From: Caecitellus pseudoparvulus
Lineage: Eukaryota; Bigyra: Bicosoecida
Length of the DNA: 64,000 bases
Assembly: GCA_965644315.1 (NCBI GenBank)
Contig: CBFFRQ010000053.1
Span: 496,001-560,000, forward strand
Direction: 5' to 3'
The notes below the pieces were generated by a model. It was not told where the DNA came from, did no database searches, and saw only the letters and a program-made list of their open reading frames with translations. Of the stretch, positions 30,594 to 40,676 are shown one piece after another. Made by a program: the position numbers and the translations under genes. How positions within the stretch are numbered: the first letter of the stretch is position 1; every line of letters starts with the position of its first letter.

Positions 30594-32117
30594 ATGGCCG
30601 CAGAGGAGAGCAAGGTGGAGAAGACCGGCGATGAGGTGGCGCAGGAGCTGCTGGAGGCTGACCTCGCCCTGGGCAAGCGCATGAAGCTGGCCCAGCTGGT
30701 GCACGTGCTGCGCTGCCCTGAGGAGTATGCGCCCGACAAGGCTGCAGTGAAGGAGCAGGTGATGGAGCTGGTGCAGGAGCGAGGTACGTAACGCCGGCCA
30801 CCACGCCCGGCGCCTCGCGAAGTGCGACGGAGGTGCTTCACCGGCGCACCTTGCCACGCCGACGCAGAGATGGCCCCCTACTATCAAGCCCTGGCGGATG
30901 AGTTTGCATGGCCACTGGACAAGGCGCTGCTGAGCTCCCTGTCGTGCGTGCTGAGGAGTGGGCCATGAAACGCGGCGTTTCGCGTGCACGCAGCCGGAGC
31001 CTCTGCACGCCTGCGCAGGGATGCGAACGCCAAGCGCCTCGGTGAGCTGGACGAGAGCATTGAGAAGAACAAGGAGTTTGGGGATTCAGAGGTCTTCGAC
31101 GCGTCATGCGCCAAGGCCGAGTACTTGGCCCAAATCGGCGACAGTGTCAGTGGCGTTGCGTGACGGCTCACCCTGGCTGCGGCTGAGCGTCACTCGCACC
31201 CGCCGCGCGCCTGTGCAGACCGGCGCACTGGAGGCGTATGAGGCTGTGGACTTGGCCCACACCAGCTCCGGGCAGCGTGTGGACGTGCACATGGCCAAGG
31301 CCCTCATTCACATCTTCGAAGGCCAGCAGAGCGAAGCTCAGGCCAGCATCGATGCAGCGAACGCGTGCGTGGTGCAGCTGCCCCGCGCCGCACACGCCGG
31401 CGCATGCACCCGTGTGTGCACACTCACTCACCCCGCCCCCGCAGACTCAACGACAAGGGCGGGGACTGGGACCGGCGCAACCGCCTGAAGGTGTACGGCG
31501 CGGTGGTGGACATGGCAGGCCGGGACTTCGAAGCCGCCAGCGGGAAGCTGCTGGACGTCCTGGCCACCTTCACCTGCTACGAGATCTGCGACTACAACAC
31601 CTTCGTCCTGTACGCCGTGCTCATGGCGCTCGTGACGCTGCCCCGCACACAGCTGAAGGCGCGGGTGGTGGACTCGCCCGACGTCCTCAGCGTCATCCGA
31701 GACATCCCCCACCTGGCGCCGCTGCTGAACTGCCTGTACTCGGCAGACTACGCAGGCTTCATGGCCGCCATCGTGGCCGTGTTCCCTGCCCTGCAGCGGG
31801 ACCGGTACCTGGCCCCCCATGCGTCGTACTGGGTGAGGGAGGTGCGTGTGCGGGCCTACGGGCAGTACCTGGATGCGTACAGGTCCGTGACGCTGCAGTC
31901 CATGGCCAAGGCCTTTGGCGTGGCGGCGGGCTTCCTGGACGCGGAGCTGTCCCGTTTCATCGCCGCGCGCCGCCTGCACGCCAAGATCGACCGGGTGGGG
32001 GGTGTCGTGCACAGCACCCGGGCAGAGCCCAAATCCGCACAGTATGCAGCCCTGCTCAAGACGGGGGACTCCCTCCTCAACCGTGTGCAGCGCCTGTCTC
32101 GCGTCGTGAGCGTGTGA
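30594..32117 (+). CDS. PSMD6: 26S proteasome regulatory subunit Rpn7/PSMD6
   Basis: Exons 30594-30783, 30868-30943, 31019-31145, 31219-31364 and 31445-32117 give 403 residues, close to the usual 390 or so. Introns are 70-85 nt and all phases agree. Rpn7 hallmarks are present: MAPYYQALADEF, AKAEYLAQIGDSTGALEAY, KGGDWDRRNRLKVYGAV, LLDVLATFTCYEICDYNTF, APHASYWVREVRVRAY, then the PCI winged-helix end AELSRFIAARRLHAKIDRVGGVV and LLNRVQRLSRVVSV. The protein is part of the 19S lid, which recognises and deubiquitinates substrates. The stop lies 10 bp from the stop of the next gene on the opposite strand, with AATGCATT in the gap. Confidence 0.95.
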
Positions 32118-32120
32118 GGA

Positions 32121-32128
32121 AATGCATT
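32121..32128. terminator. AATGCATT palindrome between convergent stops
   Basis: It starts 3 nt after the Rpn7 TGA (32115-32117), and its last base is the last base of the TAA stop of the - strand gene (32130-32128). Because it is palindromic it reads the same for both genes. Confidence 0.5.
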
Positions 32129-35100
32129 TACACAGCCCCTTCCCCCTGCGCTGAGGGGGGTGTGCTGGGGACAGAGGGGGGGGGCTCATCGCCCGCCTCC
32201 CTTCCCCCCTCTGTCCCAGACGGCACGGCACTGTCCACTGCCCACTGCTGTAGGCCAGTGTCACTGCGCAGGGACGTGTCACCGCCGATGCTGGGCGAGC
32301 CTTGGGTTGAGTGCGCCAGCAGGCGCTGTGTCAGGCCTGTCAGGGAGGGGGAGGAGGGGGGGGTGGCATCCCCCCCCTCACTCCCCTCCGCCCCCACGCC
32401 GTGCCTCGCAGGGCGGTGTGTCCGGAACCCACCCCCCGCCGCAGTGCCTGCCTGGCTCTGGCGAAGGGGAGGGGGCACCCCCCCCTCACCCCCCTGCTCC
32501 ACCGCCACGGGGTACCCCGCCCCCATGGCCGCGCGCTGCAGCCTGCCGAGACCACGGGGAGCCACACCCCCCTGCGCCGGCCCCTGGCCCACACCCACCA
32601 CACTGGCCGACGCCGCCATGCTGCGCCGCTGCCCCTCGCTCCACGCCAGGTACGCCGCACTGACGGCGGTGGCCTGGCGTCTGCGCGAACTGGGCAACTC
32701 GGCGATGTTGCCGCCCAGCACAGGCCCCATGCGTGCCGAGCGCATGTTCGCGGCATATGCTTGCCCCGTCAGCACCGACGTGCTGAGCTGCAGGGGGTCC
32801 CGCCCGCCGTGGGCTTGCAACCCCCCCCCGCCCTCCTCCTCCTCCTCCGAAGCAGCCACCAGCAGGTCCTGGATGCGGGTGACAGCCTCCCCCGCGCCGC
32901 CCCCCCGTGGGGACCCCCGTGCCATGTACGCCGCGGCAGCGTACAGTGCCGCCCCTGCCTCCTCGTCGTCTGAGCTGAGGTGCAGGGCGGCTGAGAAGGA
33001 GTCCGTGGACAGGGTGGGGCGGACCCGGGCCCCCCCCTCCGGCGCCAGTCTGTGCCGCAGCGGGCTGGGGCGGCGGCCCTGGGCGCTGCGACGGGTGTAG
33101 GAGAAGCGGTCTGTGGAGGCAGAGGGGGCGAGGAGGGGCGCGCTGGCGGTGGGGGGGGCACTGGACAGCGCCAGGGTGATGTGGGACACCTGGTGGGGAG
33201 ACAGCGCCCCCCGACCTGCGATAACCGCCTCCGTGGACACGCCTGGAATGCGCAGGCGGTGCAGGGCTTGGCGTGCCGCCTCCACTCCAGGAGGGGGGGG
33301 CTCTGGCGCCTGGTGGGGGGGGGGCAGGCTGGACGTGCCCACCACGGCCAACCCCTCCAGACCCGGGGCAGGGCCGGGGTTGCGGGTTGAGGGGGGGTCG
33401 GGACCGCCCTGGTGCGGCAGGGGGTGGGGCGGGGAGGCCGTGGGGGGGACCGGCACACCGTCCCACGTGAGGGGCCGTCGGGGGGTGTGCGAGGGGGGGG
33501 GCTGTCCCACGTGCACCCCTCCCTCGCCGGGCAGGCTGAGCAGCAGCCCCCCCCCCTCTGACGTGACCACCTGCACCCCCTGCGCGGCCAGCGCCTGTAC
33601 CAGGGCTTCCCGTTCGGCAGGGTGCAAGAGACCCCCCCCCCACAGGGCGCGAGAGGCCCCCCCCCCCTCCCCCCCTGAGCACGCCACGATGGCAGACGCC
33701 AGGGACAACAGGGCCGTGTCCACACCAGTGGCATGCCAGGCCGCCACGTCGGCGGGGTCCCCCCCCGCAAGTGCGGCGGAGAGGGCACCCGCAGAGGGAT
33801 GGGCGGGGGCGGTGTCCGCGGAGGAGGGTGCCGGGGGCGGCAACAGAGCCGCCAAGGCCCCCACCACTGGTCGCACTGCCTGGGGGTCGTCAGGTTGGTG
33901 TGGGGCAGGGGTGGCCTCCTGGGGGGCAGGGGGGCGGGGTCCGCCCACCGCAGTGCCCTGCACTCCCGCCCACACCCCCTGCAGCAGGGCCGGCAGCTGG
34001 ATCCCACCACCACCACCCTCCTCCCCCTCCTCCTCTTCGTCGGAGTCCTCCCCCACGTGCTGCAAGCGGCCAACAGGGGGGGGGCCGGCCCTGCTGCCCA
34101 GCGCCACCCCCACCTGCCGACCCTGTGACGCAGCCTGCAGGAACGCTAGGGCCTTGGCCCGATCGGACGGGAGGGGGGTACGGGGGCGGCCGGAGATGCC
34201 GGCGCCCCCCCCCAGGAGGGTGGGTATGCCGGCCAGGGGGGGGGCTGGGGCGGACCCCGGTCGCATGCCGCCCGCGGACCGGCGCCCGTCACCCCCCCCC
34301 TCCCCCAGCCTGAGGGGGGTCCCTTCCCCACTCACCTGCACCGGGCTCGCCCCAGGCAGGTCGGACCCCCCCTGGGGCAGCACACCCGTCTGTCCCTTGC
34401 CTGGCGCCCGGGGGGCCGGGCTCCCCAGACTGCCCCACACATCCCCCCGCACCCCCTCCGCCCCCATATCCTCCACTGCGGCCACACCAGGGGGCAGGCT
34501 GTCGTCCAGAAAACTGCGCTTGCGGCCCAGGGAGCCACCACCACCTGCTCCGGGGGTGGGCTCATCTCCCACCCGGGACCGGCGCCGCAGTCGGTCTGGG
34601 GCGGTGATGTCTGCACCTGGACCGGGTGTGCCCTGCAGGGGGCCACCCTTGCCCCTCCCCCCGGAAGACGGCATGGTGGGGGCGGAGGGTGACCCGGCCA
34701 GGTCGCTGCGACCAGGCGTGTCGGGCCCCACCCCGCCGCCGGCGCCTGGGGGCAGGGAGCGCCGTCTGTGGACACCCGCCACTGCGGCGCTGTACACGGC
34801 CGCCTGCCCCGCCGGATCCCGGGCGGACCCGTCAGCCGCGAAGAGATTTCTCCGCCGCAGGCTGGGCGGCAGTGCGGACAGGATGTCGTTGGCGGGGGCG
34901 GCGGCGTCCTCCGCCGCCTCGCTGGCCTCGTCGCCGAACACGGCCTCCTCGTCGGCGGCCTGGCGGTCCACCAGGCGCAACAAGTGCTGAAACCGATCGC
35001 CCGGCACCCCCGCCTCCTTCAGCGCGTCACGCAGCTCCCACACGGCGTGCTCCAGCAGGGACACTCGCGCCTTCAACGCAGCACGGTGGGCGTCGCGCGC

Positions 35101-37287
35101 CTTCAACTCATGCCGCAGCACACTCGCCTCAGCTGACCGCGCAGACACGCTGTCTTGCAGGGCACGCAGGGTGGCTTCCGAGGCGGAGGGGGCGAGGCGG
35201 CGCCCCCCCGCCCCCTCCCGCCGCCGGCGCCCTCCGTCGCTGCGGCTGTCGTCGCTGGTCGCGTGCGACCCCCCCACTGCAGCGGAGGGGGCCTTGGCGC
35301 CCCCCCGCCCCCCCCGTCGGCGGCGTCTGCCCTTCCCACCTCCACGGCAGCGGGCACCACTGCCCACACTGCTTGAGGGTGTGGCGGCTTTGTCCAGCAT
35401 CGCTGCCCACTGGTCCTCCATGCCTGTGGTGCGGTGGCGGTGGGCGCGGCCCAGGCGGACGGGGGAAGCGGCGGGCATGGGCCCACCCGGCGCCCCCTCG
35501 GCACTGGCGTGTGACTCCAGGCCAGACAGGCCCCCCCCCGCTGTCTCTCCCTCGGAGTGGGAGTCTGAGAAACTCCCCGACCGGGTCAGGGTGCCGGCCT
35601 CACCCGCGTCCCCCCCCGGACCGGACCCGGTCATGTAACCGTCCAGACCGCTGGTGTCGGCGCGGGGGGGGAGGGGTGTGAAGCCCCCCCCCCCGCCGGA
35701 CACACGCCCCCCCACCCCCAGCGGCACGGAGCCGATGCGGGGCGCCGGGGCCCGGGCGTCGGACCCGCCCCCCACACTGTACTCACTCTGGCTGGCGCGG
35801 CGCCGACGGAAGGGGCGAGCGGAGGGAGGGTCGACCCCCCCTCCCGTGCCGGGGCCGGGGGAGGTGACCAGCGCAGGCCCCGGGCCGGATAGGAAGGCGG
35901 CGGAGTCCACTGCGGAGAGGGGGTGTGGACCCCCCCTCCCCCCCCCCTCAGAGTCAGTGGAGGAGGGTTGGGATCCCCTGCTGGAGGGGGGGTGGGAGGC
36001 GGGGGACAGACGGGTAGCGTCGCCCCCGCCCCCCTCACCTCCAGAGGGGGGGCGCTGCGGCAGCCGGCGGGAGGGGGGCTGCCGCCGGGTCCGCTCCCGG
36101 CGCCGTCTGGGAGGGGGGGCAGCACCCCCCTCCGGTTGTGACCCACCAGCACTGCCCCGCGCCGCCGCCTCCCCTGCAGAGGAGATGTCGCTGCCGGCGG
36201 AGGAGGTCGGTGGGCGTGCTGTGCGGGAGGGGGAGCGGACAGGGCTGCCTTTGACGGTCAGGTGAGTGCTGTCGTCGATGCCCAGCAGTGCCCGCAGAAT
36301 GGGCACCTGGGAAGGCAGGAGTGGCGAGGAGAGGACGGCGGAGATGACTTCGGGGGGCGTCAGGGGCTCCTTACGCCCGGCCCGCTGCTCCGCCTCAATT
36401 ACCGCAGCAGCCACGACGCCAGCGTTGTCGTACTGCGCCGCCAGCTCCGCGACGCGCAGCAGGTGGCGCTGCTTGGACTTGGACGACGTGATGATCTTGC
36501 GCTGGCGGGCGACGTGGTCCCGCAGGCGGCGCAGGCGCTTGTTGGCTTGCTTCACCGTTTCGCGGTGCGTTGCCTTGGCCACCACGCGAGCCCAGCGGAA
36601 GAAGGCGATGTCGGAGCGGTGGTACGCCAGCTGCGACAGCGCAGCGCGCAGCTTGCGCTTGTCCTCCAGCAGCTCCAGGCGTGCCAAGTCCCGCTCTGCC
36701 GCCCGGCGGTTCATCTCCCGCTCCAGACGCAGCACCTCCTCGCTCATGATGAGGCCTTCGCTGAAACGCCGCAGCTGGGCGATGGAGCGGTGCAGGGAGC
36801 CGGCCAGCGTGCCCATCGTGCGGTGCAGCCCCGACATGAGCACCACCATGCGCCTGTGCACGCCGGAAGGCAGCCCAGCCAGCGCTGTCAGCACGTGCTG
36901 CCACTCCTGCAGCCGCTGCACTGCCCGTTGTGCCGCAGCACTGTCGGCGAGGGTGGTCTCGCACAGCTCGATGTACTCGCCATTGCGCGCGCCGTCCCGC
37001 GGCATGCTCCACGCAGAGTCCACAGAGGACGCATCTTCCTCGTCTGCTGCGTCCCACGCTGCCAGGTCGATGGGAATGGTGCCCAGTATGCCGCCTGCGT
37101 CGCCGGCGACACCTGCGGCGTTTTCGCCGTTTGGCACCTGCAGCGCAGCTGGCTTGCCGAGTGGCGCCTTGCGTTTCCGGCGCGCCCGACGGCGACGAGG
37201 GCTCGACTGTGTGCTGCTGCCCTGTGGCGCTGCGGTGGGCAGCGCGCCTGGCCCTCTCGGGCTCGACCCACCCAGTCCCAGATCCAT
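32128..37287 (-). CDS. Large low-complexity coiled-coil protein, unknown function
   Basis: From ATG at 37287 (MDLGLGG) to TAA at 32128 is 1,719 residues in one exon; the frame stays open upstream without ATG, so an upstream coding exon is possible. I do not recognise the family. Near the N-terminus (about 36990-36270) is a folded, helical region: EYIELCETTL, WQHVLTALAGLPSGV, a long Arg/Lys/Glu-rich coiled coil, and VISAVLSSPLLPSQVPILRALLG. A second coiled coil lies at about 35150-34970 (VSLLEHAVWELRDALKEAGV). Between and after these are Gly/Pro/Ser-rich stretches built on runs of 6-9 G or C. The two coiled coils suggest a scaffold. The opposite strand shows several open frames over 1 kb; these reflect the scarcity of A/T and are not genes. 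The order of C-terminal low-complexity blocks may be sensitive to homopolymer errors. Confidence 0.65.
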   Translation of the reverse strand: MDLGLGGSSPRGPGALPTAAPQGSSTQSSPRRRRARRKRKAPLGKPAALQVPNGENAAGVAGDAGGILGTIPIDLAAWDAADEEDASSVDSAWSMPRDGARNGEYIELCETTLADSAAAQRAVQRLQEWQHVLTALAGLPSGVHRRMVVLMSGLHRTMGTLAGSLHRSIAQLRRFSEGLIMSEEVLRLEREMNRRAAERDLARLELLEDKRKLRAALSQLAYHRSDIAFFRWARVVAKATHRETVKQANKRLRRLRDHVARQRKIITSSKSKQRHLLRVAELAAQYDNAGVVAAAVIEAEQRAGRKEPLTPPEVISAVLSSPLLPSQVPILRALLGIDDSTHLTVKGSPVRSPSRTARPPTSSAGSDISSAGEAAARGSAGGSQPEGGAAPPPRRRRERTRRQPPSRRLPQRPPSGGEGGGGDATRLSPASHPPSSRGSQPSSTDSEGGGRGGPHPLSAVDSAAFLSGPGPALVTSPGPGTGGGVDPPSARPFRRRRASQSEYSVGGGSDARAPAPRIGSVPLGVGGRVSGGGGGFTPLPPRADTSGLDGYMTGSGPGGDAGEAGTLTRSGSFSDSHSEGETAGGGLSGLESHASAEGAPGGPMPAASPVRLGRAHRHRTTGMEDQWAAMLDKAATPSSSVGSGARCRGGGKGRRRRRGGRGGAKAPSAAVGGSHATSDDSRSDGGRRRREGAGGRRLAPSASEATLRALQDSVSARSAEASVLRHELKARDAHRAALKARVSLLEHAVWELRDALKEAGVPGDRFQHLLRLVDRQAADEEAVFGDEASEAAEDAAAPANDILSALPPSLRRRNLFAADGSARDPAGQAAVYSAAVAGVHRRRSLPPGAGGGVGPDTPGRSDLAGSPSAPTMPSSGGRGKGGPLQGTPGPGADITAPDRLRRRSRVGDEPTPGAGGGGSLGRKRSFLDDSLPPGVAAVEDMGAEGVRGDVWGSLGSPAPRAPGKGQTGVLPQGGSDLPGASPVQVSGEGTPLRLGEGGGDGRRSAGGMRPGSAPAPPLAGIPTLLGGGAGISGRPRTPLPSDRAKALAFLQAASQGRQVGVALGSRAGPPPVGRLQHVGEDSDEEEEGEEGGGGGIQLPALLQGVWAGVQGTAVGGPRPPAPQEATPAPHQPDDPQAVRPVVGALAALLPPPAPSSADTAPAHPSAGALSAALAGGDPADVAAWHATGVDTALLSLASAIVACSGGEGGGASRALWGGGLLHPAEREALVQALAAQGVQVVTSEGGGLLLSLPGEGGVHVGQPPPSHTPRRPLTWDGVPVPPTASPPHPLPHQGGPDPPSTRNPGPAPGLEGLAVVGTSSLPPPHQAPEPPPPGVEAARQALHRLRIPGVSTEAVIAGRGALSPHQVSHITLALSSAPPTASAPLLAPSASTDRFSYTRRSAQGRRPSPLRHRLAPEGGARVRPTLSTDSFSAALHLSSDDEEAGAALYAAAAYMARGSPRGGGAGEAVTRIQDLLVAASEEEEEGGGGLQAHGGRDPLQLSTSVLTGQAYAANMRSARMGPVLGGNIAELPSSRRRQATAVSAAYLAWSEGQRRSMAASASVVGVGQGPAQGGVAPRGLGRLQRAAMGAGYPVAVEQGGEGGVPPPLRQSQAGTAAGGGFRTHRPARHGVGAEGSEGGDATPPSSPSLTGLTQRLLAHSTQGSPSIGGDTSLRSDTGLQQWAVDSAVPSGTEGGREAGDEPPPSVPSTPPSAQGEGAV

Positions 37288-38319
37288 GTAGTCGCCGAGA
37301 GAGGAGGAAGGGGGGGGGGCGGTTCCACCGTGCGAGGGCGGCGTGGGCGCAGCCCTGGCCACACACCCACTGCCCTGCGAGCCAGAGGGCTTGGAGGGCG
37401 CGTGAGGGTGTGTGTTTTTGACGTGTATTGCCTTGCACCTTTCAATGCCGCCTCGGTGCAGGCGCAGCTGTGTGGCAGACGCGTACTTGCACTTGGCAGC
37501 GTGCGTGCTGAGGCTTCGCGAGGCTGACCTGCCGGGAACAGGGCAGCAGCCGGAGCGTCCCCCACTGCGCCCACACAGACGCCGCCCCCGGCCTATTCAC
37601 TGGCGCAGCTTCCTTCCAGAAGCCCGGCATGTGCAGGTGATGAGTGTGAGAGCGAATCAGGGGCGCCCAGCCACTTCACCACCACCTGCTGAACACGTCA
37701 TCGGAGCCAAAGCGGCGGCACACAGCGCAAACGCCGCGCACGGGGTGAAAACATCTCGTACATGCCTGTCCACCGCCCCAGGCCCCCTTGGAGCCTGCCA
37801 TTGCGCCCCCTGGCGGGAACGAAGCTCGCGTCGGCCAGCCAGCCTAACCCGCCGACGCCGCCGCCGCACAGCCGCCGCCCCAACCCGCCACCAAAAAGCA
37901 CCCTGGCGCAAGCCGTGCACAAAACCTGACCAGGACATGCATTCAAGCTGTTTCCCCGCACGCGGAGGCGTGCTGGCGCTCTGTGCGCTGCAGCGCGGGG
38001 CAGTGCGCCCCAGTGCAGCCTTCCCACCGAAAACTTGTTTGTGGGACGAGTCCTTGCCCCAACCTCGCACCCTTGTTGGCAGCGGCCGCCAGCCCCCCCA
38101 ACAAAAGAATGCATTCTGCACACTTTTTCACATTCATTTCAGTCCGTTCAGCCCTCCTATGTCGCCCTCACACCCTCCCGGCCAGCCCAGATACGACCCA
38201 CTCTCAAGTTTCAGCAGCAGCTGAAAAGTTGCAACAACCTGCCCCCGCCTGAACTGCACGTCAGAGTCGACCAGACACCCCGCGCACACAGCGACACCCA
38301 AGACAGACCCACCCTCAGC
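37288..38319. promoter_or_regulatory. Divergent intergenic region with GAATGCATTC
   Basis: About 1 kb between two genes pointing away from each other. No coding region is supported. It includes GAATGCATTC at 38107-38116 and the shorter ATGCATTC at 37938-37945. These are the only copies of the motif far upstream of a start codon and not just after a stop. A T-rich stretch (CACTTTTTCACATTCATTTCAG) follows at about 38120, which could be a 5'-UTR splice acceptor. Confidence 0.4.
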
Positions 38320-39438
38320 ATGGCAGCCTCCCAGTCTTTCCAGCAGCCCGGCCTCCTGGGCCTCACGCCCCAGGGTGGTGTTGTGTACAAAGAAGATGCC
38401 AACGAGGACTGCACCCTCGTATCTGTCACATGCCCCCGCACCGACGCCACTGGGCAGCGCACCAGCGGCAAGGCACAGCAGAACATCGTCCTCAGCTTCA
38501 CCCAGCAGCTGCCAGCGTCCACCCTAGCCAGCTTGGACCGGGCGGTGGCGCCGCTGAGCGATGCGGCGAGGAGTGGCGCCTCCCTCGACACCGTCTGGCA
38601 GCGTGCTGCCGCCTTCAAGGAGGTGCAAAAACTTGTTGAGCTGGAGCTGGTGAACGCTGCGCAGCAGCCGGTGCTGGTGGCTGCCGCAGAGGAAGTTGAC
38701 AAGACGGCCAGGGTTGTGCCGGTGTACATGGCGGTGTACACAACCACCCAGCAGGCGGGCAGTGTTTCGCACGTGTTGGGGCGTGCCGAGCCAAAGCGCG
38801 GCGGGGGGCGGCGCGCAATGTGCCGAGGCGTGCGCAAGCATGCAGACTTGTTGCAGGACCTGCGGGGCATCGGCCTGCTGACCCCCGGCACCCTCGTCAT
38901 GCTGCTGAACCTTCACCGCCTGCCCTGCTCACGCAACCACGGCGGGCTGGCCTTCCAACTTCGCGCCCATGTGCAAGGCATCGAGGCGCCCCAGTGCACG
39001 CCTCTCTTCCGCACACTGCGCGTGCGCAAGACAGGGGGCAGCAAGCGGTCCATCAGCAGCACTGCGGCGTGCAAGGACTTGGAGGTGGACATGGAGTGGG
39101 CGAAGCGCCCTCGCGTGGAGGCGCCCACAGTGCACGCTGACGGCGTCGAGAAACTCGGCTCCAGATTCGGACTGCCCCTCACCATCAGCGGCGACAGCGC
39201 AAATGCCATCAGTGCCCCCTCCCTCAACGCTGTGTGGTGCCAAAGCACCGAGTCCAACCCTGTTGGCATCAACCCTGGGGAGGGCACGCCTCCGCAAACG
39301 CTGTTCGAACCGGACGCTGGGCTGGCAGGCATGCAGGCACTGGACACCATGCAACTGCTCAGTCACTTCTCCTTGGACGTCATGAGCAAGGAAATCGGCT
39401 GCCTACATGGCATGGCGTCAGTGTCCAGCGGGCTCTGA
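38320..39438 (+). CDS. Uncharacterised protein
   Basis: From ATG at 38320 (MAASQSFQQPG) to TGA at 39438 is 372 residues. The frame is open further upstream, but that part is low in complexity and has a poorer start. The body looks like a folded, mixed alpha/beta protein: TLVSVTCPRTDATG, NIVLSFTQQLPASTL, VVPVYMAVYTTTQQAGSV, LLQDLRGIGLLTPGTLVMLLNL, GGLAFQLRAHVQGIE. A basic stretch (KTGGSKRS and KRPRVEAP) could direct it to the nucleus. No family is recognised. An alternative end exists: a weak donor (GCGTCA/GTGTCC at about 39420) and a good acceptor (CGCTTTGCAG ending at 39539) would replace the last residues by DAFTRSKALQIPPW and extend the protein. Confidence 0.6.
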   Translation: MAASQSFQQPGLLGLTPQGGVVYKEDANEDCTLVSVTCPRTDATGQRTSGKAQQNIVLSFTQQLPASTLASLDRAVAPLSDAARSGASLDTVWQRAAAFKEVQKLVELELVNAAQQPVLVAAAEEVDKTARVVPVYMAVYTTTQQAGSVSHVLGRAEPKRGGGRRAMCRGVRKHADLLQDLRGIGLLTPGTLVMLLNLHRLPCSRNHGGLAFQLRAHVQGIEAPQCTPLFRTLRVRKTGGSKRSISSTAACKDLEVDMEWAKRPRVEAPTVHADGVEKLGSRFGLPLTISGDSANAISAPSLNAVWCQSTESNPVGINPGEGTPPQTLFEPDAGLAGMQALDTMQLLSHFSLDVMSKEIGCLHGMASVSSGL

Positions 39439-40676
39439 GCCTCCCCCGTACCTTTCCTGAACCCAGCGCTTCTCACTTAGCCGGCCTCCCAATTCAACCG
39501 GCTTGATGCTCGCGTGACATGCCCCTGTGCGCTTTGCAGGACGCTTTCACTCGCTCCAAGGCGCTGCAGATCCCCCCTTGGCCGGGGCAGGCGGGCCCGT
39601 TTCGCATTGCTCTGGGGGGTGGTGAGAGACGCGCAGAGAACTTGGTGCTGCTACTGCTACTCCGCCGTGGGGGGAGTCGTACTGAATTGCGGAGAAACCA
39701 CCCCTCCAATCGCCCCAGCGACAGCACCCAGCAGGCTTGGCGAGGAAGCCCCAAACCAGGAAGAGCGCGTTGTGCTGGGGGGCTCCTGCCCTGGCGCTGG
39801 GAAGGGCAATGGATGCGGGCGGGCCAGAGGCCAGTGAGCAGGCGAAGCAGCCGGACATGGCGCGCCGTCCCTACACGAGCGGACGCCACGTACCACGTCG
39901 GCCTCCGCGTGATTGGGGGAAAGTAGGTTTTTGCCTATCCTGGAGGTAACCGTACGCGTGGCGTTTGTGCGGGGGAGGCGGGCGTGGCAGGAAGGAGGTG
40001 CGGGACGTGAGACCCCGCCCTGCACTCGCCCGGCTGTGTTGACTGCTAACGGCCCGTGCACAGCGCACCCTGCATCATGTCTGCTTCACTGGCACTATAC
40101 ATCAGTACACGCAAGCTCCAGGCGCGGAATGGCGAGCGCACAGCACCCGACAGAGCACGGCTCCGCTAGGACGGAGGCAGCGCCACGCGCCCACCAACAA
40201 TGAACCCTGCGCACGCAGCCAGACGAGGCGCGCACCTGACAAGGCAAATTCCTGGTCAATACATGTTTAGAACTTGGCCCCTTCTTGCTTTGCAGGCCAT
40301 GAGGGCCACCCGGCCTCGCCACGCAGCAGTTGGTGAGAGGGCGCGTGGCTCCAAGCCGGCTCGGGCGCCTGGCGCAAAGTTTTCAGGCAGCGCTCATGCC
40401 CTCATTCTGCGTCGCAGCCAGCACGCCGGCGCTGGGAGCGGGCTGCGATGAGGTGTCTGGTGAGCTACCAGGCAAACAATGTGTATTCTGACCGACCGCC
40501 TTCAAGTGCACCGCTGCACAGGGCGTGTTTGCCGCGCTGCGTGGCGCGGCGGCCGTGAAAGCAGTACGTGCGCAACAAGTATGCCCACCTGCACCATGTG
40601 CGCTGCCGCGCTCTCAGGGTGGGGCGCAGCAGGACAGAAACAATGCATTCTTGAGGTCCGCATGTCCAGCGTCGCG
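39439..40676. other. Gene-poor stretch
   Basis: About 1.2 kb with no well-supported gene. A frame at 39540-39926 could be a last exon of the upstream gene if the splice noted there is used; its sequence is basic and low in complexity. No tRNA cloverleaf, snRNA hallmark or repeat array was seen. The end of the kinase gene and its AATGCATT element bound it on the right. Confidence 0.5.
40642..40650. terminator. AATGCATTC after the kinase gene (- strand)
   Basis: The motif lies about 27 nt beyond the stop codon of the - strand kinase gene (stop at 40677-40679). No + strand gene ends here, so the element also occurs at single gene ends. Confidence 0.45.

Noticed and set aside
31238-37527. Several open frames of 350-620 codons on the + strand opposite the large - strand gene
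   Set aside because: They overlap one another in different frames, lack domain-like sequence and arise because stop codons are rare in such GC-rich DNA. The - strand frame is longer and has coherent coiled coils.
15072-40676. tRNA, rRNA or snRNA genes in the intergenic stretches
   Set aside because: GTTCGA-type sequences seen are in coding DNA or lack a cloverleaf; no U1, U2 or U6 hallmark sequence was found.
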